Below are positions 1-12,000 of a DNA stretch of 64,000 nucleotides, one piece after another. Origin of the DNA: Anas platyrhynchos (lineage: Eukaryota > Chordata > Aves > Anseriformes > Anatidae); contig NC_092617.1 in the NCBI RefSeq assembly GCF_047663525.1, positions 6,181,501 through 6,245,500 on the forward strand, in the 5' to 3' direction. Position 1 is the first letter of the stretch. Each line of letters starts with the position of its first letter. Under the pieces are notes generated by a model, which did not search any database, was not told where the DNA came from, and saw only the letters and a list, made by a program, of their open reading frames with translations. A program made the translations under genes and the position numbers.

Positions 1-82
1 GCGCCCGCCCCACGGCCTGCCCCACAGCGCCCCACAGCGCCCCACAGCGCCCCATAACCGCCCCACAACCCCCAGCCCCCAG

Positions 83-2981
83 CTGCTGCCCGACGCCCGC
101 GCCCTGATGGCGACGCTGGAGCTGGCCCCGGACCCCTTCTTTGGGGTCATGGCCCCCCCGCTGCCCAGCCCCACCGAGCTGATGGAGGTACGGCCCCATA
201 GCGCCCCACAGCGCCCCATAGCGCCCCATAACTGCCCCACAGCCGCCCCACACCGCCCCCATCTCCCCCCAGCTCCCCCGCCTGGAGGAGGAGCTGCCCC
301 CGATGGAGCTGCCCGGTGAGTCCCAGCCCCACAAGTGTGGGGCAGGCGCTTGTGGGGCCACCCCACCCCCTGCCCCACATCCCTGCCCCACATCCCTGCC
401 CCACAGAGCTGACGGTGTCCCCCGAGATCATCACCCTGCGCGAGCCCGAGCCCCCCATGGTGCCGGCCTTGGAGGTGGGCGCCCCACAAGTTATGGGGCA
501 CGCCGGGAGGGGGCGGGGGGAGGCGCCCCACAAGTTATGGGGCGCGGGCGCTCGCCGTGGGGCTGCCCCATAGCGCTGTGGGGCGCAGGAGGAGCTGCCC
601 GAGGTGACGCCGCGGGAGCTGGAGCTGCTGAGCGAGGCCGAGGTCGAGCTCCTGCCCACCGGTGAGGGGGCACTTGTGGGGCGGGGGGGGCACTTGTGGG
701 GCTGGGGGGGCACTTGTGGGGCTGGGGGAGGCCGCTTGGGGGGCTCAGCCCCACGGCGCTGCTGCTGCCCCACAGTGGAGGAGGTCGCGGAGGTCCCGAG
801 GGAGCTGCCACCACCCCACGGTGAGAGCTTGGGGGGCACTTGGGGGGCTGGGGGGGCACTTGGGGGGCTGGGGGGGCACTTATGGGGCTGAGGGGATACT
901 TGTGGGGCCACTTGGGGGACTACTTATGGGGCAGGGGGGCTACTTCGGGGGCTGAAGGGCTACTTGGGGGGCCACTTGTGGGGCTACTTGTGGGGCTGGG
1001 GTCTACTCCTGGGTCACTTATGGGGCCAGGGGCTACTTGGGGGGCTGGGGGCCACTTATGGGGCTACTTGTGGGGCTAATTATGGGGCAGAGGGGCTACT
1101 TGTGGGGCAGGGGAGTCACTTGTGGGGCTACTTATGGGGCTGGGGCTACTTGTGGGTCTACTTGTGGGGTTGTGGGCCACTTATGGGGCTGGGGGGCCAC
1201 TTATGGGGCAGGGGGCCACTTGTGGGGCAGCCCCTCACCCCGCCCCACGCCTGCCCCCCAGTTCCGCCTGTGCGCGAGGAGCCCGGCGTGCTGCCCCCCG
1301 AGGTGAGTCTGTGGGGCCGGGGGGGGCGCTGTGGGGCCGGGGGGGCGCCGTGGGGCTGCCCCACTGACGGCTCGTGCCCCCCCCAGGCCCCCCGGCGCCG
1401 CAAAGTCCCGCGGCTGCCCCACAGCGACCCCCAGCCCCAGATCCCCCAGGCCGAGTTCCGGGCGCTGCTGCTGCAGCCCGAGGCGCACTGCCAGCCCCTG
1501 GTGAGTGGGGGGCGGCCCCATAGATCTGTGGGGCAGGCCTCTGGGCCTATGGGGCCGCCCCACACATCCGTGGGTCGCCCCCCAGGTGATCCCGGAGCCC
1601 CCCTCCCTGCGCCGCCTTCCCCCGGCCGAGCTCTTCCAGACCCCGACCATCGGTGAGCGCCCCCCCTGCCCCCCCCACACTTATGGGGCGCTGTGGGGCA
1701 GCCCCACAAGTGCCCCCCCACTGTGCCCCACAGGGTGGCTGCCCCCCGAGCTGCGGGAGCTGTGGGGCCGCGGCGCCCGCCCTGGCCCCGTGGAGCTGCC
1801 CAGCGAGGTGGAGGTGAGGTTGTGGGGCTGGGGGGTGGTTATGGGGCAGAGGGGGTGGTTATGGGGCCCGGGGGGTGGTTATGGGGCCAGGGGGGCCGTG
1901 CCCCACAGCTCCTGCCCCACAGGTGCCCCGCGAGGCGCTGGAGCCCAGCCTGCCGGTGGTGCTGTCCTCGGGTGAGACCCCCTGTGGGGCGCTATGGGGC
2001 GGATATGGGGTGGTTATGGGGCGGCTATGGGGCAGTATGGGGTGGTGTGGGGCGCTATGGGGCAGTTATGGGGCACTATGGGGTGGTTATGGGGTATATG
2101 TGGGGCTATATGGGGTGATGTGGTGTGCTATGGGGGCATATGGGGTGGCTATGGGGCACTATGGGGCAGCTATGGGTTGATGTGGGGTGGCTGTGGGGCT
2201 CTATGGGGCATATGGGGTCCCTATGGGGTGCTATGGGGCTGGCTATGGGGCGCTGTGGGTCTCTATGGGGCTCTATAGGGTCACTATGGGGTCCCTATGG
2301 GGCACTTATGGGTCTGGGGGGTCCCTATGGGTCCCTATGGGTCCCTATGGGGTCGCTGTGGGTCTCACGGCCCCGCCCCCCAGAGGTGTCCCTGGAGGCC
2401 CCGGAGGAGGAGCCCCGGCCCCGCCCCCTGGCCCCGCCCGAGGAGCGGCGGTGAGTGACAGGCGGGGGGCGTGGCCAGCGGGGGGCGTGGCCTGCTCTGA
2501 CCACGCCCCCTCCCCCCCAGCCCCACGCTGGCCCCGCCCCCCCCGCCCCTCCCGGAGCTGCCGGAAGTCCCGGAGCCGGAGCTGCCGCCATTGGCCGGCC
2601 CCGCCCTGCGCAGGTCACGTGACAGCAAGCCCCGCCCCCTTCCCCCCCTCCCCCCAGACCCCATGGTGACGTCACCGCCCTCTCCTCCAATCGCAGGCTG
2701 CTGCTGGAGGGGGCGTGGCGGCCGGAAGGGGCGGAGCTTCTGGGGCTCCTCCCCCCGGCCCCGCCCCGCGCGCTGGTGGCCCGCCTCTTCCGGGTGGCGC
2801 TGGGTGAGTGGGCGGGGCCAAGCCTTAAAGGGGGCGTGGCCTCGCGCTAAGCCCCGCCCCCTAACGCTTGGCCCCGCCCCCCGCAGAGCTCTGCGCCGCC
2901 GGTTGGCTGCGGCTGGCCCAGCCCCGCCCCTTCGCTCCCATTGGGCTGCGCCCTGGGCCCCGCCCCCCCCCGCAGGAATAA
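83..2981 (+). CDS. REC8: REC8 meiotic cohesin subunit (kleisin), 5' part outside window
   Basis: REC8 is the meiosis-specific kleisin that closes the cohesin ring and is cut by separase. Exons read: 83-187, 273-315, 407-474, 589-661, 776-820, 1262-1302, 1387-1500, 1586-1652, 1734-1813, 1923-1971, 2384-2450, 2521-2613, 2697-2803, 2887-2981; all phases close, giving 348 visible residues. Family matches include APDPFFGVM in the first exon, EELPEVTPRELELL, PAELFQTPTI followed by GWLPPEL, VPREALEPS, and a C-terminal winged-helix piece (LVARLFRVAL) ending in RPGPR. The N-terminal SMC3-binding domain lies left of the window. The middle is rich in Pro and Glu, as in mammals. The stop codon sits inside the poly(A) signal. 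It is convergent with IPO4, as in human. Residue divergence is high, but order, motifs and neighbour make the call firm. Confidence 0.93.
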
Positions 2982-2982
2982 A
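2977..2982 (+). terminator. REC8: REC8 poly(A) signal overlapping its stop codon
   Basis: AATAAA on the + strand. The REC8 stop TAA (2979-2981) is part of this hexamer, so the 3'UTR can be only a few tens of bases. Confidence 0.85.
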
Positions 2983-3023
2983 AAGGGGGCGTGGCCTCCG
3001 CGTGACTCCGCCCACTCTCGTCT

Positions 3024-3029
3024 TTTATT
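3024..3029 (-). terminator. IPO4: IPO4 poly(A) signal overlapping its stop codon
   Basis: AATAAA on the - strand. The IPO4 stop TAA (3025-3027) lies inside it. It is 41 bp from the REC8 signal on the opposite strand, so the two transcripts must end almost on top of each other. Confidence 0.85.
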
Positions 3030-6000
3030 GGTTGGTTGTGGATGACGTCACCGAGGGGGCGGGGCCGAACAGGGCGTGGCGCAGGCGGGCGGCGTCGGGG
3101 GGCGGGAGCTGCGCCAAGGCCCCGCCCACCAGCTCCGGGCTCCGCCCCCAGGCCTGGCGCAGCAGCGAGGCCACGCCCACCTCCAGCCCTGGGGGCGGGG
3201 ACAGCGAGGGAGGGGCACGCCCACAAAGGGGAGGCCACGCCCCTTGTTAGGCTCCGCCCACCCCCACCCTGCCCCATAGATCCCGCCCCACATAACCCCC
3301 ATGGATCCTGCCCCATAGATCCCCCCAGCCCCACATCTCCCCATAGATCCCACCCCATAGATCCCACCCCAGAGCCTCCTGCCCCATATATCCCAGCCCC
3401 ACAGATCCTGCCCCATAGGCCCCAGCCCCATAGATCCCTGCCCCCCATAACCCTCATGGATCCCACCCCACATCTCCCAGCCCCATGGATCTCCCCAGCC
3501 CCACATCTCCCTATAGATTGCACCCTATAGATCCCTGCCCCATAGATCCCTGCCCCCCATAACCCCCCTGGATCCCACCCCACATCTCCCAGCCCCACAC
3601 CCCCCCAGCCCCATAGCTCCTGCCCCACATCCCCCCACACCTCCCAGCCCCATAGATCCATCCCTGCCCCGCATCTCCCCATAGATCTCCACCCCATAGC
3701 CCCCCCCCAGCCCCATAGATCCCCCCAGCCCCATAACTCCCAGCCCCACACCCACCCCCTTTGCCCCATAACCACCCCCAAACCCCACAACCAGCCCCGT
3801 AACCACCCCCTCCAGCCCCATAGCTCCCACCCCACCCCCCCCAGCCCCACATCTCCCCCTCCCCACACCCCCCAGCCCCATAGATTCCCCCCCCCCACCT
3901 TCGGGCAGGGTCCCGGTGCCGATGAATCCCCCCAGGGCTCGGGGCAGCTCCCCCAGGAAGGGCTCCAGCTGCGGGGGGGCGGGGCCAGGGGTCACAAGCC
4001 ACGCCCCCTCGCTAAGCCCCGCCCCCTTCAGGCCCCGCCCCCTCCCCCTTTAAGCCCCGCCCACCTCCTCTGGGGGCAGCCCCAGCAGGAACTCGGCCAC
4101 GGCCCCGCCCTCCTCCAGCGCCTCGGCCAATGGCAGCGCCGGCAGCAGCAGGGACAGAGCCTGGGGGGCGGGGCCAGGGGAGACCACGCCCCCCATCAGT
4201 TAGCCACGCCCCCTCCTGGTAACCCCTCCCCCTTTACACCCATAACCACGCCCCCAGCCCTTAAACCACGCCCACAGCCGTTAACCACGCCCCCTCCCAG
4301 TTAGCCACGCCCCTCCCGCTTAGCCACGCCCCCTCCTCACCCCCTCCCCCACCTTTAGGCCCCTCCCCTCCCCCCCAGACCCCTCCCCAAGCCCCTCCCC
4401 CTCCTTTTAGGCCCCTCCCTCTTTATTTAAGCCCCTCCCCTTTGCCCTAACCCCTCCCCCTCCCCTTTTAACCCCTCCCCCTTTCCTTTAACCCCTCCCC
4501 CTTCCCTCCCAAGCCCCTCCCCTCCCCCAAACCCCTTTCCCTTAGGCCCCTCCCACCCTTGTAAGCCCCTCCCCTTAAGCCCCTCCCCCACCCCTTAAGC
4601 CCCTCCCCTTCCCCTTTAAGCCCCTCCCACCCCCACAACCCCTCCCCCTTCCCCCCTCCCACCCCCCTTAGGCCCCTCCCACCCCCTCCAGGCCCCTCCC
4701 CCTTTGCGGCCCCGCCCCCCCCATGAGGCCCCGCCCCCTTTTTGAGGCCCCGCCCACCTCTCTGGCCGTCAGCCCGGCCCCGTGCCTGGCCAGGGCCCCG
4801 CAGGCGTTGTCCCGGGCCCTCCCCGGCCCCTCCCTGCCCAGCGCCTCCCGCACGGCCGCCAGCCCCGGCCACGCCCCCAGCGCGTCAAGGAAAAAGGGGC
4901 GGGGCTTAAAGGGGTTGCCATGGCAACGGGGGCGGGGCCTCGGGGGTTGCTAGGAGACGGGGGAGGGGCCTAAAGGGGTTGCTATGGCAACGGGGGGCGT
5001 GGCCTGGTGGCTTTAAAGGGGTTGCTAGGTGACCAGGGGGCGTGGCCGGGGGAAGAAAGGGGCGTGGCCTCCCTGGCAGGGGTTGCTAGGCAACAGGGGG
5101 CGTGGCCTGCTCTCAGGCAGGGGTTGCTATGGCAACAGGGGGCGTGGCCAGGGAAGCAGGGGGCGTGGCCAAGGGAGCCGTTAGAACCCAGAGGGGGTTG
5201 CTAGGCAACCGGGGGGTGTGGCCAGGGGAACAAGGGGGCGTGGCCTCCTCCCTGGCAGTGGTTGCTATGGCAACGGGGGGCGTGGCCTTGCTCCTATAAG
5301 GGGTTGCTAGGCAACCAGGGGGCGTGGCCAGGGGACTGGGGCTGTGGCCAGGAGAGCCATTAACGGTTGCTAGGCAACCGGGGGGCGTGGCCTCCTCCTG
5401 GACAGTGGTTGCTATGGCAACAGGGGGGCGTGGCTTCAGAAGGGGGCGTGGCCTCACTCCTATAAGGGGGTTGCTAGGCAACCAGGGGGCGTGTCCTCCC
5501 CCCAGCACCGGTTGCTATGGCACCCACCCTCCCGCCCCTCCCCTCCCGCCCGGTTGCCATGGCAACGAGCCCAGCCCCGCCCCTTTCCCACCCCGTTGCC
5601 ATGGCGCCCGTCCCGGCCCCGCCCCCGTTGCCATGGATACGGGCTTTGCCCCGCCCCGTTGGCGGCCAGGCGGCCCAGGCTGCAGAGGGCGTTGCCGCGC
5701 ACCTCGGGGTGGGGGTCGCGGAGGGCGGCGGCCGCCAGGGCGGGGCCGAGGCGGGGCAGCAGGGCCGGGGCCACGCCCCCCAGCAGGGCCCCGCCCACCT
5801 CGCCCAACATGGCGGCCGCCCAGGAGCGCTGCGGGAGGTCGCCGCGCTGCCCGAAAAAAAGGGGGCGGGGTCAGGGTGGTGACGTCACCAGGCCCCGCCC
5901 ACCCCCAAAAATTAAATCACGTGACCTCACCAGGCAGGCCAGCATGGGGGGCAGGGCGGCGGCGAAGGCCACGCCCCCTCCGGCCCCGCCCGCCATGGCC

Positions 6001-9000
6001 GCCAGCCCCTCCCCCGCCAGCTCCCGCAGCTCCGCCGCCGCCTCCACCTATGGGAAGGGCACTTCCGGGTCACGTGACCGCCCCCCCAGTCACCTGACCC
6101 CGCCCCCAACCCCCCCCCCCCCGAGGCCCCGCCCACGTCACCTGCTCCTCCCCCTCCTCCTCCTCCTCGGCGCCCGGCTGCAGGCAGGAGATCTGCGGGG
6201 CGGAAATCAGCAGAAATTGACCCAAAATGGCCCAAAAAATGGGCTATACCCTGCCCACAAGCCCCGCCCCCTCCTCTAAGCCCCACCCCCAGCCTAAAAC
6301 CCCGCCCCCTTCCTTTAAACCACGCCCCATTTACCTTTAAACCCCGCCCCCTTGCTCTAAGCCCCGCCCCCTGCCCCTAAACCCCGCCCCCTTCCCTTTA
6401 AACCCCGCCCATTTATCATTAGACCCCGCCCCTTTAAGACAAGCCCCGCCCCTTTCTCCTAAGCCCCGCCCCCAACCTCTAAACCCCGCCCCCAGGCCCC
6501 GCCCCCACCTTCCCGGCGATGACGTCAGCCAGCAGGCAGCCAATGGCGGGCAGCAGCTCGGGCGGGGGGGCGGAGCCAAGGGCCCGGCCCAGCCCCCCCA
6601 GCGCCCCCCGCGCCGGCCCCGCCCCCGGCTCCTCCCTCACCGCCCGCGTCAGCGCCTGCAGGGCTGGGGGGGACCCGAAATCGCCACAATTAGACCCAAA
6701 AGGAGGCACCACACCCAGCCCGAGACACCCCGAGCCGTCCTGGAGTGCCCAAAATTGAGGGAAATTGACCCAAATCCACCCAAAATTACCCAAAATGGCC
6801 CCAAATCCATCCAAAATGGCCCCAAATCCACCCAAAATTACCCAAAATGGCCCCAAATCCATCCAAAATGGCCCCAAATCCACACAAAATGACCCAAAAC
6901 GGCCCCAAATCCATCCAAAATGGCCCCAAATCCACACAAAATGACCCAAAACGGCCCCAAACTTATACAAAATGGCCCAAGATGGCCCCAAGTTTACCAA
7001 AATGGCCCCAAATGCACGCAAAACGGCCCCAAATCCAACCAAAATGGCCCCAAATACACTCAAAATGACCCAAAACAGCCCCAAACAGCCCCAAACTTAC
7101 GCAAAATGGCCCCAAGTCCACCCAAAATGACCCAAATCCACCGCAAATGACCCAAATTAATCCAAATTCACCCGAACGGCCCCAAATTGTCTCAAATCCA
7201 CCCCAAAATGGCCCAAATTCACCCCAAAGGACCCAAAATGCCCCAAATCCACCCTAAATCCATCCCGTAATGACTCAAATTGTTGCAAATTACCCCAAAT
7301 CCACCCAAATTAACCCCCAAATCCACCCAAAATGCCCCAACCCGGGGGCTGTGGGCGGGGCCTCACCTTCCTTGGGGGCGTGGCCTCGCGCTCGCCCCGC
7401 CCCCAGGCAGAGGCTGCCCAGGGCCTGGTAGGCGGCGGCGCGGACGTCGGCCAATGGGAACTGGGGGGGGGCGATGACGTCATCAGGGGGCGGTGACATC
7501 ATCGCTAGGGCGTGACGTCATCGCCCCCAGGTGTGACGTCACAGAAAGGGGGCGGGGCCTCACCGCCAGCAGCCCCATCACCGCCTCCAAACTGGTGTCC
7601 AGGTAGGGCAGGAAGGCGGCGCTGGGAAACCAGTACAGACCAGTAAGGACCAGTACGGACCAGTAAGGCCCAGTACGGCCCCAGGGGTCACCCAGTATGG
7701 CCCCAGGGGCTTCCCAGTATGGACAAGCCAGCCCCCAGTCCCATCCCAGTGCCTCCCAGTACAGTAAAATGCCTCCCAGTATGGCCCCAGTGCTTCCCAG
7801 TATGACCCAGTGCCTCCCAGTACATCCCCAGTGCCTCCCAGTATGACCCAGTACCCCTCAGTACACCCACAGTATGGCCCACTAGCCCCACAAGCCCTCC
7901 CAGTGCCTCCCAGTTGCAACCCAGTGACTCCCAGTACATCCCCAGTGCCTCCCAGTATGGCCCCAGTGCCTCCCAGTATGACCCAGTAACCCCCAGTATG
8001 GCCCACTAGCCCTCCCCGTTTATCCCAGTCCCCTCCCAGTCCCTCCCAGTCCTCCCCCAATCCCCCCCAGCCCCTCCCAGTCCCCTCCCAGTTTATCCCA
8101 GTCCCTCCCAGTTTATCCCAGTCCCCTCCCAGCCCCTCCCAGTCCCCTCCCAGTTTATCCCAGTCCCTCCCAGTTTATCCCAGTCCCCTCCCAGCCCCTC
8201 CCAGTCCCCTCCCAGTCCCTCCCAGTTTATCCCAGTCCCTCCCAGTCCCCTCCCAGTCCCTCCCAGTCTGTCCCAGTCCCTCCCAGTTTGCCCAGTTACC
8301 CGCTGTGCTCCGCGATCTCCCCCAGGGCCTCGCAGGCGTCCTCCACCTCGGCCGCGTAGGCTCCGCCCACCTCCACCCTGGGGGGCGTGGTCAGCCAGGA
8401 GGGGGGGCGTGGCTTCGCGTGGCCCCGCCCCCTCCCCCAAGCCCCGCCCCCTCACTCGATCAGCTCCTCCTCCTCGCTGCTGACGTCATCGTCCATTGGC
8501 TCCGCCCCCTCCTCGTCGTTGTCGTCATCGAAGAGCAGGAACGAATCAGGAGCCTCCGAGGCCGCCTGGGCGGGGCCAGAGCGAGGCCACGCCCCCGTCA
8601 GCAGGCCACGCCCCCATCCTCGGCAGGCCACGCCCCCTCCCCGGCAGGCCACGCCCCCCGGCCGCCATTTTGGGGAGGGAGAAGGGGCAGAAAAAGGGCG
8701 ATAAAAGGGATTTGGGGCAAAAAAGGGCGATTTTGGGGGTGTTTGTGGGGTTTTGGGGGGTTTTGAGGCCCCCCCAGAGGATTTTGGGGGTTTTTAGTCC
8801 CCTCCCAAATAAATTTTGGGGGTTTCGAGGCCCCCCCGGACACATTTTGGGGGGTTTTGAGGACTTTTAGGCGGTTTTAAGGCTCCCCCCGGTTGGGTTT
8901 TGGGGGTTTCAAGGCCCCCCCATGGACATTTTTGGGTTTCCGACCCCCCCCAGTACACTTTTTTGGGGCTTCCAACCCCCCAGGACACATTTTTGGGGTT

Positions 9001-12000
9001 TCAAGACCCCCCGCAAAGCCCCTTTAGGTGGTTTCAAGGCCCCCCAATTGGGATTTGGTGGTTTCAAGGCCCCCCAAAGGCCCTTTTGGGGGTTTCAAGG
9101 CCCCCCAAGGCACATTTTGGGGGTTTCAAGACCCCCCATGGACATTTTTTGGGGTCCCGGGCAGGTTTTTGGGGTGTTTTTGGGGACTCACCGGGGGGGG
9201 CGGCCGGCGCAGGGCCCCCAGCAGGAGGGGGACGAGGGGGGGCAGCAGTGGCCCCGCCCCCTCCCCCAGCGCCTCGGCCACGGCCGCAGCCAGAGAGAAC
9301 CTGGGGGGGGGAAAGGGGGGGGGTTAGGGGAGGAGAGGGGGATTTGGGGGGAATTTGGGGGAATTTGGGGGATTTTGGGTATCTGGGGGGATAATTGTGA
9401 GTATCAGAGGGGCATTTTGGGGACATTTTGAGCTATTTGGGGGGCATTTTGGGGTGAATTTGGGGTATTTTGGCTACCTGGGCACAACCAGGGGTGTCGG
9501 AGGGATATTTTGGGGTGAATTTTGGGGATTTTGGGCACATGGGGGCTAACTTTGAGTATCAGAGGGCCATTTGGGGGCGTTTGGGGCCATTTTGGGGCCA
9601 TTTTGGGGCATTTGGGGCTGTTTTGGGGGGTTTTGGGTACCTGGGGGTAACCAGGGGTATCCAAGGCACATTTTGGGGCAAATTTGGGGGATTTTGGGTA
9701 CCTGGGGGTTAACTGTGAGTATCAGAGCATCAGTTTTGGGGTGTTTGGGGCCATTTTATGGCCCTTTTGGGGCCATTTTGGGGGGTTTTGGGTACCTGGG
9801 TGTAACCAGGGGAGTCAGAGGGTTATTTTGGGGTGAATTTGGGGGATTTTGGGCACTCACAGCACGCGGCGCCCCTCGGGCTCGTCCTCCTCCTGCGCCA
9901 GCCTCAGCGCCAGCTCCAGCCCCGGCAGCAGCCCCGGCCCCGCCACCGCCCCCCCCAGCGCCCCCAAAACCTCTGGGGGGGGCACAGGGGGGTCAGGGGG
10001 CCCCAAAAAGAGAGGAATCCGCCCCAAAATCCACCCCCGAAACCCTCACGAATCCCTCGATCCCGCCCCAAAATGCTGGGGGGGCTCCAAACCCCGATAT
10101 GGCCCCAAATCCCATTGACCCCCCATTTTGGGGCTCCCCCAACCCCCCCCCAAAGACCCAAAACCCCCCAAATTCCCCCAAATGTGCCCCAAAACCCAAA
10201 TCCCCAGGATTCCCCCAAAATCCCCCAAAACCCCTTTTTTCCCCAGAAACCCCAAAACCCCCCAAATTCCCCCAAAACCCCAAATCCCCCCAAAACCCCT
10301 TTTCCCCCCGAAACCCCAAATCCCCAGGATTTTTCCCCAAAACCCCTTTTCCCCCCCAAACCCCAAACCCCTCCCAAACCCCAAACCCCAAACCCGCAGT
10401 TTTTCACCCCAAAACTCACCCAGGGCCTGTAGGGTCAGGGCGCGGCCGGGGGGGTCCTGGGGGGGCTGCAGGAGGGGGCTCAGAGCCGCCAGGATGCGAC
10501 CCCCGTGGGGCTGCAAGAGGGGACCCGCAGCCCCCGCTGGGGTTTGGGGTCAGATATAGGGTCAGGGGGTCAGGGGGTCACGGGGGGGTTATGGGGTCAC
10601 GGGGGGGATTTGGGGTCCTAGGAAAGGATTTGGGGCCATTTTATGCCATTTTAGGGCATTTCGGGGCGACTTTTGGCCATTTTGCGGCCATTTGGGGCCA
10701 TTTTGGGGCATTTGGGGGGCATTTTGGGTGGATTTGGGGCCATTTGGGGCATATTTGGGACCACTTTTGACCATTTTGGGGCCATTTCAAGGTACTTGGG
10801 GCCATTTGGGGTTGATTTGGGGCCCTTTTGGGGCCATTTTTGACCATTTTGGGGCCATTTTGAGGTATCCAGGGCCACATGGGGTGGATTTTGGGGCAAT
10901 TTCGGGGTATTTAGGTCCATTTGGGGTTGATTTGGGTGTACTTGGGGCCATTTGGGGCCATTTTTGACCTTTTCAGGGCCATTTTGGGGATATTTTGGGT
11001 CATTTAGGGCAGATTTGGGACCATTTTGGGGTATTTGGGGGCCGTTTTGGGGTATTTTGGGGCATTTGGGGCCATTTGGGGTTGATTTTGGGTTGATTTG
11101 GGGCCATTTCAGGGCTGTTTTTGACCATTTTGGGGCCATTTTTGCCCATTTTGGGGCCATTTTGGTGCCGTTTTTCACCCTTTTGGTGTACTCAGGGCCA
11201 CACGGGGTTGATTTTGGGGCAGTTTCGGGGGATTTTGGGGCTCACCCAGCGTGTGCAGGGCGCTCAGCGCCAGCTCGGTGCGGGGGGGTCCCAGCGCCCC
11301 CAGCAGCGCCCCCAGCAGCGGCTCCAGCAGCGGCTCCAGCCCCTCGCCTGGGGGGGGGGGGCAAAAATTGGGGGACCCCCCCTTGGGGGAGACCCCCCCC
11401 GACCCCAAAGACCCCCCCAATATTTGGGGACACCCCCCCGGGGCTCCCCTCCCCCCCCAGGAGATCCCCCTCCCCCCATTAATTTGGGGACCCCCCCATT
11501 CATTTAGGACCCCACCCCAAATTTTAGGGACCCCCCCAATAAATTTGGGGACCCCCCCTTATATTTAGGACCCCCCCCATATTTTTAGGGACCCCCCCAT
11601 AAATTTTGGGACCCCCCCATTTATTTAGGAACCCCCCAATATTTTAGCCCTCCCCCAATATTTTAGGGACCCCCCCCAATATTTTGGCACCCCCCCAGAA
11701 ATTTGGGACCCCCCCAATTTTTAGGACCCCCCCCCCCAAATTTGGGCCCCCCCCCACCTGCGCTCTCCACCAGTGCCTCCAGTACAAACCAGCTCCGGGG
11801 CCCCCCCAGCGCCGCCAGCGCCCCCGGCAGCGCCTCCAGGGCCAGCGCCCCCGCCTCGGGCTGCACCAGTAAGAACCAGTATAAACCAGTAAGAACCAGT
11901 ATGAACCAGTAAGAACCAGTATGAACCAGTACAAACCAGTATGAGCCAGTATGAACCAGTACGAACCAGTACGGGCCGCCCACTCCTCCCCCAGAGCCCC